41,841 nt of DNA from Hyphomonadaceae bacterium. Its GTDB lineage: Bacteria; Pseudomonadota; Alphaproteobacteria; Caulobacterales; Hyphomonadaceae. Both the position numbers and the translations under genes were made by a program. Every line of letters starts with the position of its first letter. The stretch's first letter is position 1. The notes below the pieces were generated by a model. It did no database searches and was not told where the DNA came from. It was given only the letters and a program-made list of their open reading frames with translations. The stretch spans positions 68,037-109,877 of the forward strand of contig CANJIL010000006.1 in NCBI GenBank assembly GCA_947474455.1. Direction: 5' to 3'. Below are positions 17,841-25,872 of the stretch, piece by piece.

Positions 17841-19235
17841 CTAAGCCAGCTTTGCCTTCCACGCCGCCACTTGCTCCCGCACGCGCGCAGGCGCTGTACC
17901 TCCATAGCTCTGGCGCGAGGCTACTGATGCATCGACCGTCAGAACCGCGAACACCTTGTCGGTGATGCGTGGTTCGAGTTTCTGCAGCACGCCGAGGGGC
18001 AGGTCGGGCAGGGCGACGCCTGCGGCTTCGGCGGCTTTCACGGCTGCGCCGGTGATGTGGTGGGCTTCGCGGAAGGGGATGTTGAGTTCGCGGACGAGCC
18101 AGTCGGCGAGGTCGGTGGCGGTCGAGAAGCCCGAAGACGCGCTGGCGCGCATGCGCTCCTTGTTAGGCGCCATGGTGGAGATCATGCCGGTCATCGCCTG
18201 CAGCGACAGGTCGAGACTGTCGAAGGCTTCGAACGTGGTAAGCTTGTCGTCCTGCATGTCCTTCGAATAGGCGAGGGGCAGGCCTTTCATGATCGTCATG
18301 AGCTGGACAAGCGAGCCCATGGCGCGACCAGACTTGGCGCGTACGAGTTCGGCGGCGTCGGGGTTGCGCTTCTGCGGCATGATGCTGGAGCCGGTGGACC
18401 ACGCATCGCTCATGCGCACGAAGCCGAACTGGGCGGAGGACCAGATCACGATCTCTTCAGCGAGACGCGACAGGTTCTGCGCGCAGATGGCGACGGCGGC
18501 GAGCGCTTCGAGTGCGAAGTCGCGCGAGGATACTGCGTCGAGCGAGTTGGCCATAGGGCGGTCGAAGCCGAGCGACGTCGCGACCATGTGGCGGTCGATG
18601 GGGAAGCCGGTGCCGGCGAGTGCGGCGGCGCCCAGCGGACTCTCGTTCATGCGCACGATGGCGTCAGCAAAACGGCCGCGGTCGCGGTCGAACATCTCGA
18701 CATAGGCCATCAGGTGATGGCCGAGGGTGATGGGCTGGGCCGTCTGCAGGTGCGTGAAGCCTGGCATGACGGTATCGGCGTGCGTCGCGGCCTGTGCCAG
18801 CAGCGCCCTCATCAGCGCGGTGATCTGGCCGTGGCGCGTCTCACACGCGGATTTGACCCACAGGCGGAAATCGAGCGCGACCTGGTCGTTGCGGGAGCGG
18901 GCGGTGTGCAGCCGGCCGGCGGGTTCGCCGATGATTTCCTTGAGGCGGGATTCCACGTTGAGGTGGATGTCTTCCAGCGCCTTGGAAAACTGGAATTTTC
19001 CTTCGCGGATCTCGGTAAGGACCTGGTCGAGGCCCTTCTGGATCGCCGCTTCGTCGGCCTGTGCGATGACGCCCATTTTCGCGAGCATGGCGGCATGGGC
19101 CTTCGAACCCGCAATGTCTTGCTCAGCGAGGCGCTTGTCCACGTCGATGGACGCGTTTATCGCCTCCATCACCTGATCTGGCAGCGCCGAGAACCGGCCG
19201 CCCCACATGGTATTGCTCTCGGGATTCTTCGTCAT
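17841..19235 (-). CDS. argH: Argininosuccinate lyase
   Basis: ArgH cleaves argininosuccinate to arginine and fumarate, the last step of arginine synthesis. The 464-residue protein shows [21 protein letters not shown] at the start, [42 protein letters not shown] and the fumarase-superfamily signature [12 protein letters not shown]. The start at 19235 fits the family N-terminus; the open frame beyond it is an Ala-rich artefact of the divergent gene. Its ATG overlaps the ATG of the divergent TlpA gene at the same CATG. Confidence 0.96.
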   Translation of the reverse strand: MTKNPESNTMWGGRFSALPDQVMEAINASIDVDKRLAEQDIAGSKAHAAMLAKMGVIAQADEAAIQKGLDQVLTEIREGKFQFSKALEDIHLNVESRLKEIIGEPAGRLHTARSRNDQVALDFRLWVKSACETRHGQITALMRALLAQAATHADTVMPGFTHLQTAQPITLGHHLMAYVEMFDRDRGRFADAIVRMNESPLGAAALAGTGFPIDRHMVATSLGFDRPMANSLDAVSSRDFALEALAAVAICAQNLSRLAEEIVIWSSAQFGFVRMSDAWSTGSSIMPQKRNPDAAELVRAKSGRAMGSLVQLMTIMKGLPLAYSKDMQDDKLTTFEAFDSLDLSLQAMTGMISTMAPNKERMRASASSGFSTATDLADWLVRELNIPFREAHHITGAAVKAAEAAGVALPDLPLGVLQKLEPRITDKVFAVLTVDASVASRQSYGGTAPARVREQVAAWKAKLA

Positions 19236-19875
19236 GACGCTCAGACCAGCCTTTTCCGCCGCGCTTCTCGCACTCTTCGCGGCGGCATGCCAGCCGGGCG
19301 AGACGCCTGCGGCTGCAGCGCCGGCTCCCGCTGCTGTCGAGCCGGCGGCGGCGTCCGCAGATGCGCCTGCGTCAGCGCTGACCCAGCTGGCGGCTTTCAA
19401 GACCGGTCAGTTCGAGCGGCTGGACACCGACATGGACCTGTCGCTTCCCACCGCGAAATTCGCGGATGCAGACGGGAAAGAGCACACCTTCGCCCAGTAT
19501 GCCGGCAAGGTCGTGGTCTACAATATCTGGGCCGAATGGTGCGGACCGTGCGTGGAGGAGATGCCGAGCCTCGTTCGCCTCCAGAAGGCTTTTGCGGGCA
19601 AGGATGTGGTCGTGGTTCCGGTCGCCTTCGGGTTCGGCAAAGGCGTGACGCGGGAAACGACGCTGGCGAGGTTCAAGGAACTCGTGGGTTCGGACCTGCC
19701 ATTTTATTACGACGGCGAACTGGAAGTGAACGGTCAGGCGCAAACGGGCGCGCTGCCGGCGACCATCATTTATGACAGGTCCGGCAAGGAAGCGGCACGG
19801 CTGATCTACCCGGCCAAATGGGACGCGCCTGATGCGATCGCGCTAGTGCAGGCAGTTTTGGACGGGCAGAGCTGA
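19234..19875 (+). CDS. TlpA-like thiol:disulfide oxidoreductase, exported
   Basis: A 213-residue thioredoxin-fold protein with an N-terminal export signal ([20 protein letters not shown]), perhaps a lipoprotein, although Ala at -3 is not an ideal lipobox. An Ala/Pro linker follows. The thioredoxin domain has [18 protein letters not shown] with the redox pair Cys103/Cys106 and [19 protein letters not shown] containing the cis-Pro. TlpA/ResA proteins reduce periplasmic thiols, for example during cytochrome maturation. An ATG nine codons upstream (19207) is an alternative start. Confidence 0.9.
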   Translation: MTLRPAFSAALLALFAAACQPGETPAAAAPAPAAVEPAAASADAPASALTQLAAFKTGQFERLDTDMDLSLPTAKFADADGKEHTFAQYAGKVVVYNIWAEWCGPCVEEMPSLVRLQKAFAGKDVVVVPVAFGFGKGVTRETTLARFKELVGSDLPFYYDGELEVNGQAQTGALPATIIYDRSGKEAARLIYPAKWDAPDAIALVQAVLDGQS

Positions 19876-19966
19876 GTTTTCCTCAGTCAGCTGATCGTCA
19901 TGGACCCCTGCTCGGCTTCGCGCCAACCCAAGTTTTCGCGCGGAGCGGCTTAAATTACAGCCAGAG

Positions 19967-20086
19967 TTGCAATTCAACGGCCCGATCTGCGTAAAGCCCG
20001 GCGTGGCGCTTGGCAAGGAGCGGACGGCGCCGTTTATTTCCGATAAGAAAATGCTGGAGCGCCTGAAGGGCGGCGCCACGGCCTGA
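19967..20086 (+). CDS. Possible remnant or non-ATG small ORF
   Basis: In the 253-bp gap before the large fusion gene, one frame reads LQFNGPICVKPGVALGK then ERTAPFISDKKMLERLKGG before its stop. Amino-acid composition and third-position GC look coding. The frame opens at a TGA near 19895 and has no ATG; TTG 19967 is the only usual alternative. A neighbouring frame has ATG 19909 and could join it by one frameshift. I do not recognise it. Confidence 0.25.
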   Translation: MQFNGPICVKPGVALGKERTAPFISDKKMLERLKGGATA

Positions 20087-20128
20087 ACGCGCGCAGACGC
20101 GAATGGCCGGTGAGAGTGTGGGGTGGCG

Positions 20129-23100
20129 ATGACCAATGCAAAAGGGTCAGAGGGCAACATCGTTGGCAAGCTCGGCGACCTTGCGGTCGGCGCGTTGCGC
20201 AGGCCGCGCCGGGAAACGCTGCTGACGCTCCTGCCCGATGTCGCGGCGTCGCGCCCGCTGAAGAAGGACGAGGAATATGTGCGCGTGCGCATGCTCGCCG
20301 CGCGCCTGCCGGATGCGGGCAATGTGTTCTCCACGAAGTTTCCGCTGGTCTATGCGGGCGTGGGGCTGGGCGAGATCGCCAACGAGCCGGCGGGCTTCGC
20401 GAAGGCGATCTCGAGCGCCTTCAGCCAGGAAGGCATGAAGGGCGAGGACCGCGAGACGCTGGGCGAGGTGGTACTGTTCAATGCATCGCCGTACGCGGGG
20501 GCGCTCAATCTGGCGTTGGGGCTGTTATCGGTGCGCAGCTCGAGCCGCGCGAAGGAATTGCTGAAGAAGGTCGCCGAGCTTTCGGAAAAGGCTGCGACGC
20601 CTTTCATTGGCGAGGCGGCGAAGACGATCGGGGCGGTTGCGAGTTCGATCGACCTGCTGACGTCAGACGGCAACTATTTCGAACTTGGGCTGATGAAGTC
20701 GATGGATGCGCCGGCGACCGGCGTCTATGCGGTCTATTACGATCGCGGGAAGGAAGACGAGGACGTCATATTCGGCTTCGCCAATGGCAAGCTGATCAAT
20801 GTTAAGACGGGCGCTGCGCTGCGCCGGTCGTACATCGTGATCTCTATCGAGGCGCTGGAGACCCGTGATGATGCACACACCATCCCGCGCCTGAGGAAGA
20901 AGTTCGACCAGGTCATCGAGGAGATCGAGAAGGGCGCCGACGAGGAACGGGTGCGTGCGCTCATCCAGGAGTATGCGGGCCTTGCTGCGATCTGGCCCGA
21001 TCTGCTGAAAGCGGATCAGGATAATCTGGTGAAAGCGGCGCGAGAGAAATTCAAGGCTTTTCGCCAAGCGCGCACGGGCTTCGAAAGCCGCCGCGGCTTC
21101 GAAAGTGTGACGCCGGAATACGGGCCGGCCCGTCCAACGCTGGACACTGTGATGGCGGATGCGATGAAGGCGCGGTTCGGCTGGGATGAAGCGGCTGCGA
21201 CGGTGGAGGCGGTGACCGATGCGCCCAAGGACGAGGTGACCGCTCAATCGCTGACTCTTGAAGAGATTTCTGAACGCCTGCCGAAGGCGGTCGATCGGGG
21301 CGACATGCTGGCGGTGAGTGCGTTCTCTGCGGCCGCAGTCGCGGCGATCCAGTACGGCCTGCCACCTTATCCCCAGATGGCGGTCAAGCGCATCATGCAA
21401 TGCCTGCGCGCCGCGCGTCGGTTCAACGACATGAAGCTGGTCGGCGAGAAACTGCTGGCGCAGGGCGAACGCAAGCCTCTTTTTATGAAGCTCTACGGCC
21501 AGGCGTTGATCGAGCTCAAGGACGGAGCCGCCGCAGAGCTGGTGCTCAAGCAGGCGGAAGACCTAGCGAAGCACACGCACGATTCGGTGGAGCTCCTCGA
21601 TATCTATGGCTCGCTCGGGCGCATCCACAAGGATCGCTTCGTCGAGATCGATCCGAAGCACATTCGCGCGCGGCAGCTCGCGTTCGACAAGAGCCTTGGC
21701 TACTACCGTCTCGGCAAGAAGCTGCTAAACAAGGAGAGCAACCTCTATCACACCGTGAACGTGATGGCGCTTGCGTTTGCAGGACACCGCGCCGGGCTGA
21801 AAGTTCCCAAGGATCTGTCGCCAAAGCACATCAGGAAGCTGGCTGAGCAGGTCCGCGCTTATGTCGACGGTCAGCACCCCAACATCCAGGACTGGGATTA
21901 CGCCAACGCTGCCGAAGCGGCGCTCGCGCTCGAAGACTATCCGGAGGCGCGGCGCTGGCTCGATGAATACGCACGTGAGAATATCCGCGACGCCTTCTCG
22001 CTGAATTCCACCCTGCGCCAGGTCACTACGCTGTGGGGCGTCGCGGTTGGCGGCAAGCACGGCGACGTCGTCGAAGGCCTGCAGATGGCGCTGATGGCCG
22101 CGGACAATGGCGTGTTGTTCAGCGTACAGGGCGTGCAACAGCTGCTGAATGCGCCGAACGAGGCGCGCTTCGAGGCGATCTTCAACGGCGAGACCGGCAT
22201 CTCTGTTCAGACGGCCTACAAGGCGCTGGGCATGTCCTGCTTCGTCGGCAAGGTTCTGCATGGCGACCGGCAGAAGGGCACGGGTTTCCTTGTGCGGTCA
22301 GCGGACCTGCTCCCCGCTGACGAGGCGCTGCTGAAGAAGCATGGTCTTGGCGAATGGCTGTTCCTGACCAATGCCCATGTCATCTCGCCGACGGGCGAAC
22401 ACGGAGCCATCCCGCACGACAGCGCGCAGATCGAGTTCCAGATGGCGCCATCAGCCAAGCGCTTCAAAGCGCTGCGCACCGTCTGGTCATCGTCCGCTAC
22501 GGGCGGTCATGACTGCACAATAGTTGAACTCGATGGGCATCCGCAGTTTGGCGCGGACGTTTCTCCGGCGCGAATTTCGGCCTACCTGCCGCGGTGCCGC
22601 TTCGCTGTGGGCGAGAACGTCGCGCGTCCGCGCGTGTTGGTGCTGGGCCACCCGGATGGACGGGCGCTGGAGATAACGTTCAACAACAACCTGCTGCTCG
22701 ACCATGACGGGCCGTCGATTGGCCAGCCGTTCGGCGCAAAGCCGGTGAGGGTGCAATATCGCGCGCCGACAGAGCCTGGCTCGTCTGGCAGTCCGGTGTT
22801 CGATGCCGATACGCTCGAACTGATCGCGATCCATCATCGTGGCGCCGTCGCGCCGATCGATCCGACATTCGGCGACGCGATACGCTATCAGGCCAATCAG
22901 GGCATGTCGCTGCGTGCGATCATGCTCGCACTCCAGGCTGCGCTGGGTGGGGGGGCGATTGCAGGCGCTGTGCCCCCCGCACCTGCGCAACCTGTGCGGC
23001 AGGAGGCCGGTTCAGGGCATGCCGCGACGCCGGTCAGCGAGGCCGCATTCCAGGCGCTGCGCGGTTATGCGGAATGGGAGGATGAGCCGGGGTTCGAAAG

Positions 23101-23791
23101 TCTGGGAAGGAAGTCGGACCGCAAGCTTCCGCGCCAGTGCGGGGATTTCATCGCGAGCTTCGAAGTTTCGAGTCCTGCCCATTACAAGGCGAAACTTCAG
23201 GCGCCGTGCTGGCCCGGCGGGGAGTCCGGCCTCACCATCGGCGTGGGTTACGACCTGCGTCATGCCTCGGCTGCCGAATTCCGCGAGCATTGGTCGGCGC
23301 TGCTGCCTGCCGTCGTGATCGACAGGTTGCTGCCCTATTGTGAAAAGGTGGAGCCCGATCTTGCGAAGCGCAAGCTCGCTGCCGCAGCGCTGAAGGACAT
23401 TGCGATTTCGTTTGAGGCGGCGACGACCGTTTTTACGGACGTCATGCTTCCGATGCATACGTTGAAGACCGAGAAATGCTTCCCGAACACCGGCGACCTG
23501 CATGACATCAGCATGGGCGCGCTTGTGTCGCTGGTGTTCAATCGCGGGCCAAGTCTGGGAAGCGACGACTCTCGGAAGGAGATGCGCAACATCGCGGCGC
23601 ACATGCAAGCCAAGGCGTTTGACAAGGTCGCGGGAGAGATCCGCGACATGAAAAGGATCTGGCAGGACAAGGCGGGCGTCGGCGGTCTGCTCGACCGGCG
23701 TGACAACGAAGCCGCCGCGTTCGAGGAAGGCCTTCGGCTTCAGCTCGTGGCGGCAAAGCCCGGCGGGCTAGTTACGCCCGCTATTGCCTGA
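20129..23791 (+). CDS. TPR-like/TRAFs-binding-like - trypsin-fold protease - lysozyme-like fusion protein
   Basis: A 1220-residue multidomain protein. Residues ~1-330 are an unrecognised mixed region (GNYFELGLMKSMDAPATGVY is the best-ordered part) ending in a charged helical segment. Residues ~400-640 are helical repeats resembling the TRAFs-binding/TPR domain (LYGQALIELKDGAAAELVLK, LLDIYGSLGRIHKDRF, YHTVNVMALA). Residues ~704-935 form a trypsin-fold protease with WLFLTNAHV (His750), GGHDCTIVEL (Asp795) and TEPGSSGSPVF (Ser886), so the triad is complete. Residues ~985-1205 look like a GH24-type lysozyme: Glu1012 in IASFEVSS, then SGLTIGVGYDL, MGALVSLVFNRG, and a final RDMKRIW..LLDRRDNEAAAFEEG. 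No signal peptide or membrane helix is seen. A GTG two codons upstream is an alternative start. Target, regulation and any partner are unknown. Confidence 0.85.
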   Translation: MTNAKGSEGNIVGKLGDLAVGALRRPRRETLLTLLPDVAASRPLKKDEEYVRVRMLAARLPDAGNVFSTKFPLVYAGVGLGEIANEPAGFAKAISSAFSQEGMKGEDRETLGEVVLFNASPYAGALNLALGLLSVRSSSRAKELLKKVAELSEKAATPFIGEAAKTIGAVASSIDLLTSDGNYFELGLMKSMDAPATGVYAVYYDRGKEDEDVIFGFANGKLINVKTGAALRRSYIVISIEALETRDDAHTIPRLRKKFDQVIEEIEKGADEERVRALIQEYAGLAAIWPDLLKADQDNLVKAAREKFKAFRQARTGFESRRGFESVTPEYGPARPTLDTVMADAMKARFGWDEAAATVEAVTDAPKDEVTAQSLTLEEISERLPKAVDRGDMLAVSAFSAAAVAAIQYGLPPYPQMAVKRIMQCLRAARRFNDMKLVGEKLLAQGERKPLFMKLYGQALIELKDGAAAELVLKQAEDLAKHTHDSVELLDIYGSLGRIHKDRFVEIDPKHIRARQLAFDKSLGYYRLGKKLLNKESNLYHTVNVMALAFAGHRAGLKVPKDLSPKHIRKLAEQVRAYVDGQHPNIQDWDYANAAEAALALEDYPEARRWLDEYARENIRDAFSLNSTLRQVTTLWGVAVGGKHGDVVEGLQMALMAADNGVLFSVQGVQQLLNAPNEARFEAIFNGETGISVQTAYKALGMSCFVGKVLHGDRQKGTGFLVRSADLLPADEALLKKHGLGEWLFLTNAHVISPTGEHGAIPHDSAQIEFQMAPSAKRFKALRTVWSSSATGGHDCTIVELDGHPQFGADVSPARISAYLPRCRFAVGENVARPRVLVLGHPDGRALEITFNNNLLLDHDGPSIGQPFGAKPVRVQYRAPTEPGSSGSPVFDADTLELIAIHHRGAVAPIDPTFGDAIRYQANQGMSLRAIMLALQAALGGGAIAGAVPPAPAQPVRQEAGSGHAATPVSEAAFQALRGYAEWEDEPGFESLGRKSDRKLPRQCGDFIASFEVSSPAHYKAKLQAPCWPGGESGLTIGVGYDLRHASAAEFREHWSALLPAVVIDRLLPYCEKVEPDLAKRKLAAAALKDIAISFEAATTVFTDVMLPMHTLKTEKCFPNTGDLHDISMGALVSLVFNRGPSLGSDDSRKEMRNIAAHMQAKAFDKVAGEIRDMKRIWQDKAGVGGLLDRRDNEAAAFEEGLRLQLVAAKPGGLVTPAIA

Positions 23792-25069
23792 CCGGAATTC
23801 GATCCGCTTGCCGTCTGTCGTGATGCGCGTGCAGGCGGGCTGGCGCACATCCTCGACCCAGCGACATTCTTCCTTCGAGCCATCCCTGCCGGTGTCGACG
23901 CCAAGGCCGTTGCGCTTGCCGTTGACATACTGGCCCTCGAAGCGCTCGCCGCCGATATACTGGACGACGGCCTTGCCTTGCAGCACGCCCTCCACCCAGG
24001 TGCCGTCGATCTTGGCGACATTGGAAACTTCGACCCCGGCGCCGTGCGGGCGATGATCAAGGAACTGGCCGGCGATCTTGCGGCCGTCCTTGAAGGTGAG
24101 TTCGCCAGGGCCAACTTGCTGGTCGTTCGCGAACGTGCCGCGGAACACTCGGCCGTCGCCGAACGTGGCCGTGCCCTGGCCGGTGCGGCGGTCATCGGCG
24201 AAGCGGCCGATATAGGCGTATGACCCGTCGTTGGCCGAAAGCTTGCCCTGACCGCTGCGTCGGTCGTTGAGCCAGCCGCCGTCATAGGTCCAGATCTTGT
24301 CGCCGGTAGTGTAGACGCCATCGCCGTTGCGGCGATCGTCCTTCCATTCGCCGACATACACCGAGCCATCCTTGAATGTCTGCGTGCCAGTCCCCTCGCG
24401 TTTGCCGCGGACATAGTCGCCTTCGTAGGTAGAGCCATCGGTGTAGGTCTGGCGGCCAAGGCCGCTGCGTTCGCCGTTCAGGAATGCGCCTTCGTAAACC
24501 TCGCCGGTCGTCAGCGTCTCCTTGCCCGTGCCGTTGCGTTCGCCGGCGGTATAATTGCCTTCGTAGCGATAGCCGTCCGGGCAGGAATAGATGCCGCGGC
24601 CTTCACGCATGCCGCCAGCATAACCGCCCTTGTAGGAGCAGCCGTTGGTGAATGTCTCCACGTTCTCACCACGCAGGATATCGACGGCGACCGACATGAG
24701 TTCCCTGACGCCGCCTTTCTCAGCGCAGGCACAATTGATAACGGGCGCACTGAATGTGCCGCCCGGCGTCACGGCGCCAAGGGAGCGTGCCGGCGCCACA
24801 TAGGTTGAAGGGCGAACACACTGGAAGGTGATGTCCTTGAGGCCCAGCTCACCGGAAGAAGTTGCGTTGTTGACCAGACGAAGCTCGACGTTGGAACCGT
24901 CGCATCCCAGCGCCCGAGTTGCGCGCCAGTGGACTTCCCGGCCGTCTGACCACCGCAGCCCGGTGTTCCATTGTGCGCCTTGCCAGGCGCTGGCGCCGAG
25001 GGCGAGGGGAACTGCGATGGCAGTCAGGATCAGGGCGAAGCTCCCCGCGCGCAGCTGAAGACCGGACAT
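23768..25069 (-). CDS. Exported MORN-repeat protein
   Basis: The 433-residue protein has an N-terminal signal peptide or anchor (SGLQLRAGSFALILTAIAVPLALGA), a ~130-residue Cys-containing non-repeat domain, and about ten to twelve MORN repeats (for example YRYEGNYTAGERNGTGK, STYEGDYVRGKREGTGT, SVYVGEWKDDRRNGDGV). MORN repeats form elongated beta-hairpin solenoids that bind lipids or proteins; no enzyme activity is implied. It converges on the protease/lysozyme fusion gene and their 3' ends overlap by 24 bp. An upstream ATG at 25138 is possible but would bury the signal peptide. Confidence 0.88.
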   Translation of the reverse strand: MSGLQLRAGSFALILTAIAVPLALGASAWQGAQWNTGLRWSDGREVHWRATRALGCDGSNVELRLVNNATSSGELGLKDITFQCVRPSTYVAPARSLGAVTPGGTFSAPVINCACAEKGGVRELMSVAVDILRGENVETFTNGCSYKGGYAGGMREGRGIYSCPDGYRYEGNYTAGERNGTGKETLTTGEVYEGAFLNGERSGLGRQTYTDGSTYEGDYVRGKREGTGTQTFKDGSVYVGEWKDDRRNGDGVYTTGDKIWTYDGGWLNDRRSGQGKLSANDGSYAYIGRFADDRRTGQGTATFGDGRVFRGTFANDQQVGPGELTFKDGRKIAGQFLDHRPHGAGVEVSNVAKIDGTWVEGVLQGKAVVQYIGGERFEGQYVNGKRNGLGVDTGRDGSKEECRWVEDVRQPACTRITTDGKRIEFRSGNSGRN

Positions 25070-25244
25070 GGGCAGGAACTCCCGGCATGTGATGGGAATG
25101 AATTCTAGCACGCCACAACGCCCGTCAAGTTGAGCCAAACTGTGGCGTCGTTGCGGCGTCGGAGCGGATCAAACGCACTTCCCGGAACCGTCTAGGGATC
25201 GCGGCGTTGGTGCTTTAGTCAAACCTGGATCAACGGAGCTGATA

Positions 25245-25445
25245 ATGACGCGCACGATGTTTTTCGCCCCCGCAGCGGCGTTCCTAGGCTTCGCTCTGCT
25301 GTCCGGATGTGGACACAACATGCAGGAGCGCGCGGCAACGGGCGCTGCGACCGGCCTTATCGTTGCGGGCCCGGTCGGCGCCGCGGTCGGCGCGGGTGTC
25401 GGTGCGGTTGTTAACGAAACCAAAGAACCGGATGGCAAACAGTAA
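25245..25445 (+). CDS. Glycine-zipper small lipoprotein, copy 1
   Basis: A 66-residue product with a lipoprotein signal (AFLGFALLSGC, lipobox LSGC) followed by a short NMQERAATGAATGLIVAGPV glycine-zipper segment and a Lys/Asn tail. Glycine zippers of this kind insert into or associate with membranes. GGAGCTGATAATG gives a good ribosome-binding site. A close paralogue follows 144 bp downstream. No function is known to me. Confidence 0.85.
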   Translation: MTRTMFFAPAAAFLGFALLSGCGHNMQERAATGAATGLIVAGPVGAAVGAGVGAVVNETKEPDGKQ

Positions 25446-25589
25446 TTTCCCGGCGAGTTTCTGACGGGTTTTGTTGGTGGGCTGCATAGGCCGGGCGCGG
25501 ATAATCTCCGCGACCGGCCAGTTCTATTGCGGTACTGGCGGCGGGCGGCGGTGACGGATAGAATGCTGACAGCAAACGCGGGGTTCGGC

Positions 25590-25784
25590 ATGACGCTTCG
25601 AAAAATTCTGACCCTTTCGGCCGGAGTCATTGCGGCCGCCCTGGTGGCGGGCTGCGGCACGAATATGGAGCAACGCGCGGCGACGGGGGCCGCGACCGGT
25701 CTCATCATAGCCGGTCCTGTTGGGGCGGCGGTGGGTGCAACTGTCGGCGCCGTGGTCGACACCGTGGACGACAAGAACAAATAG
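25590..25784 (+). CDS. Glycine-zipper small lipoprotein, copy 2
   Basis: A 64-residue paralogue of the preceding gene: signal ILTLSAGVIAAALVAGC with lipobox VAGC, then NMEQRAATGAATGLIIAGPV, nearly identical to copy 1 over the zipper and different in the signal peptide and tail. An in-frame ATG 21 codons upstream is unlikely, as it would bury the signal. The pair looks like a tandem duplication that kept only the zipper under constraint. Confidence 0.83.
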   Translation: MTLRKILTLSAGVIAAALVAGCGTNMEQRAATGAATGLIIAGPVGAAVGATVGAVVDTVDDKNK

Positions 25785-25872
25785 CCGCCTCTGACCAACG
25801 TAGTGTCAGCAGCATGCCGCGGACATTGTCCCGGCACTGGCGAACGCATACGGAACGGCCCATATTGCCGCC

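Noticed and set aside
18057-19775. Plus-strand 572-residue ORF across argH
   Set aside because: It is antisense to argH, whose signature motifs are unambiguous, and runs out of frame into the TlpA gene.
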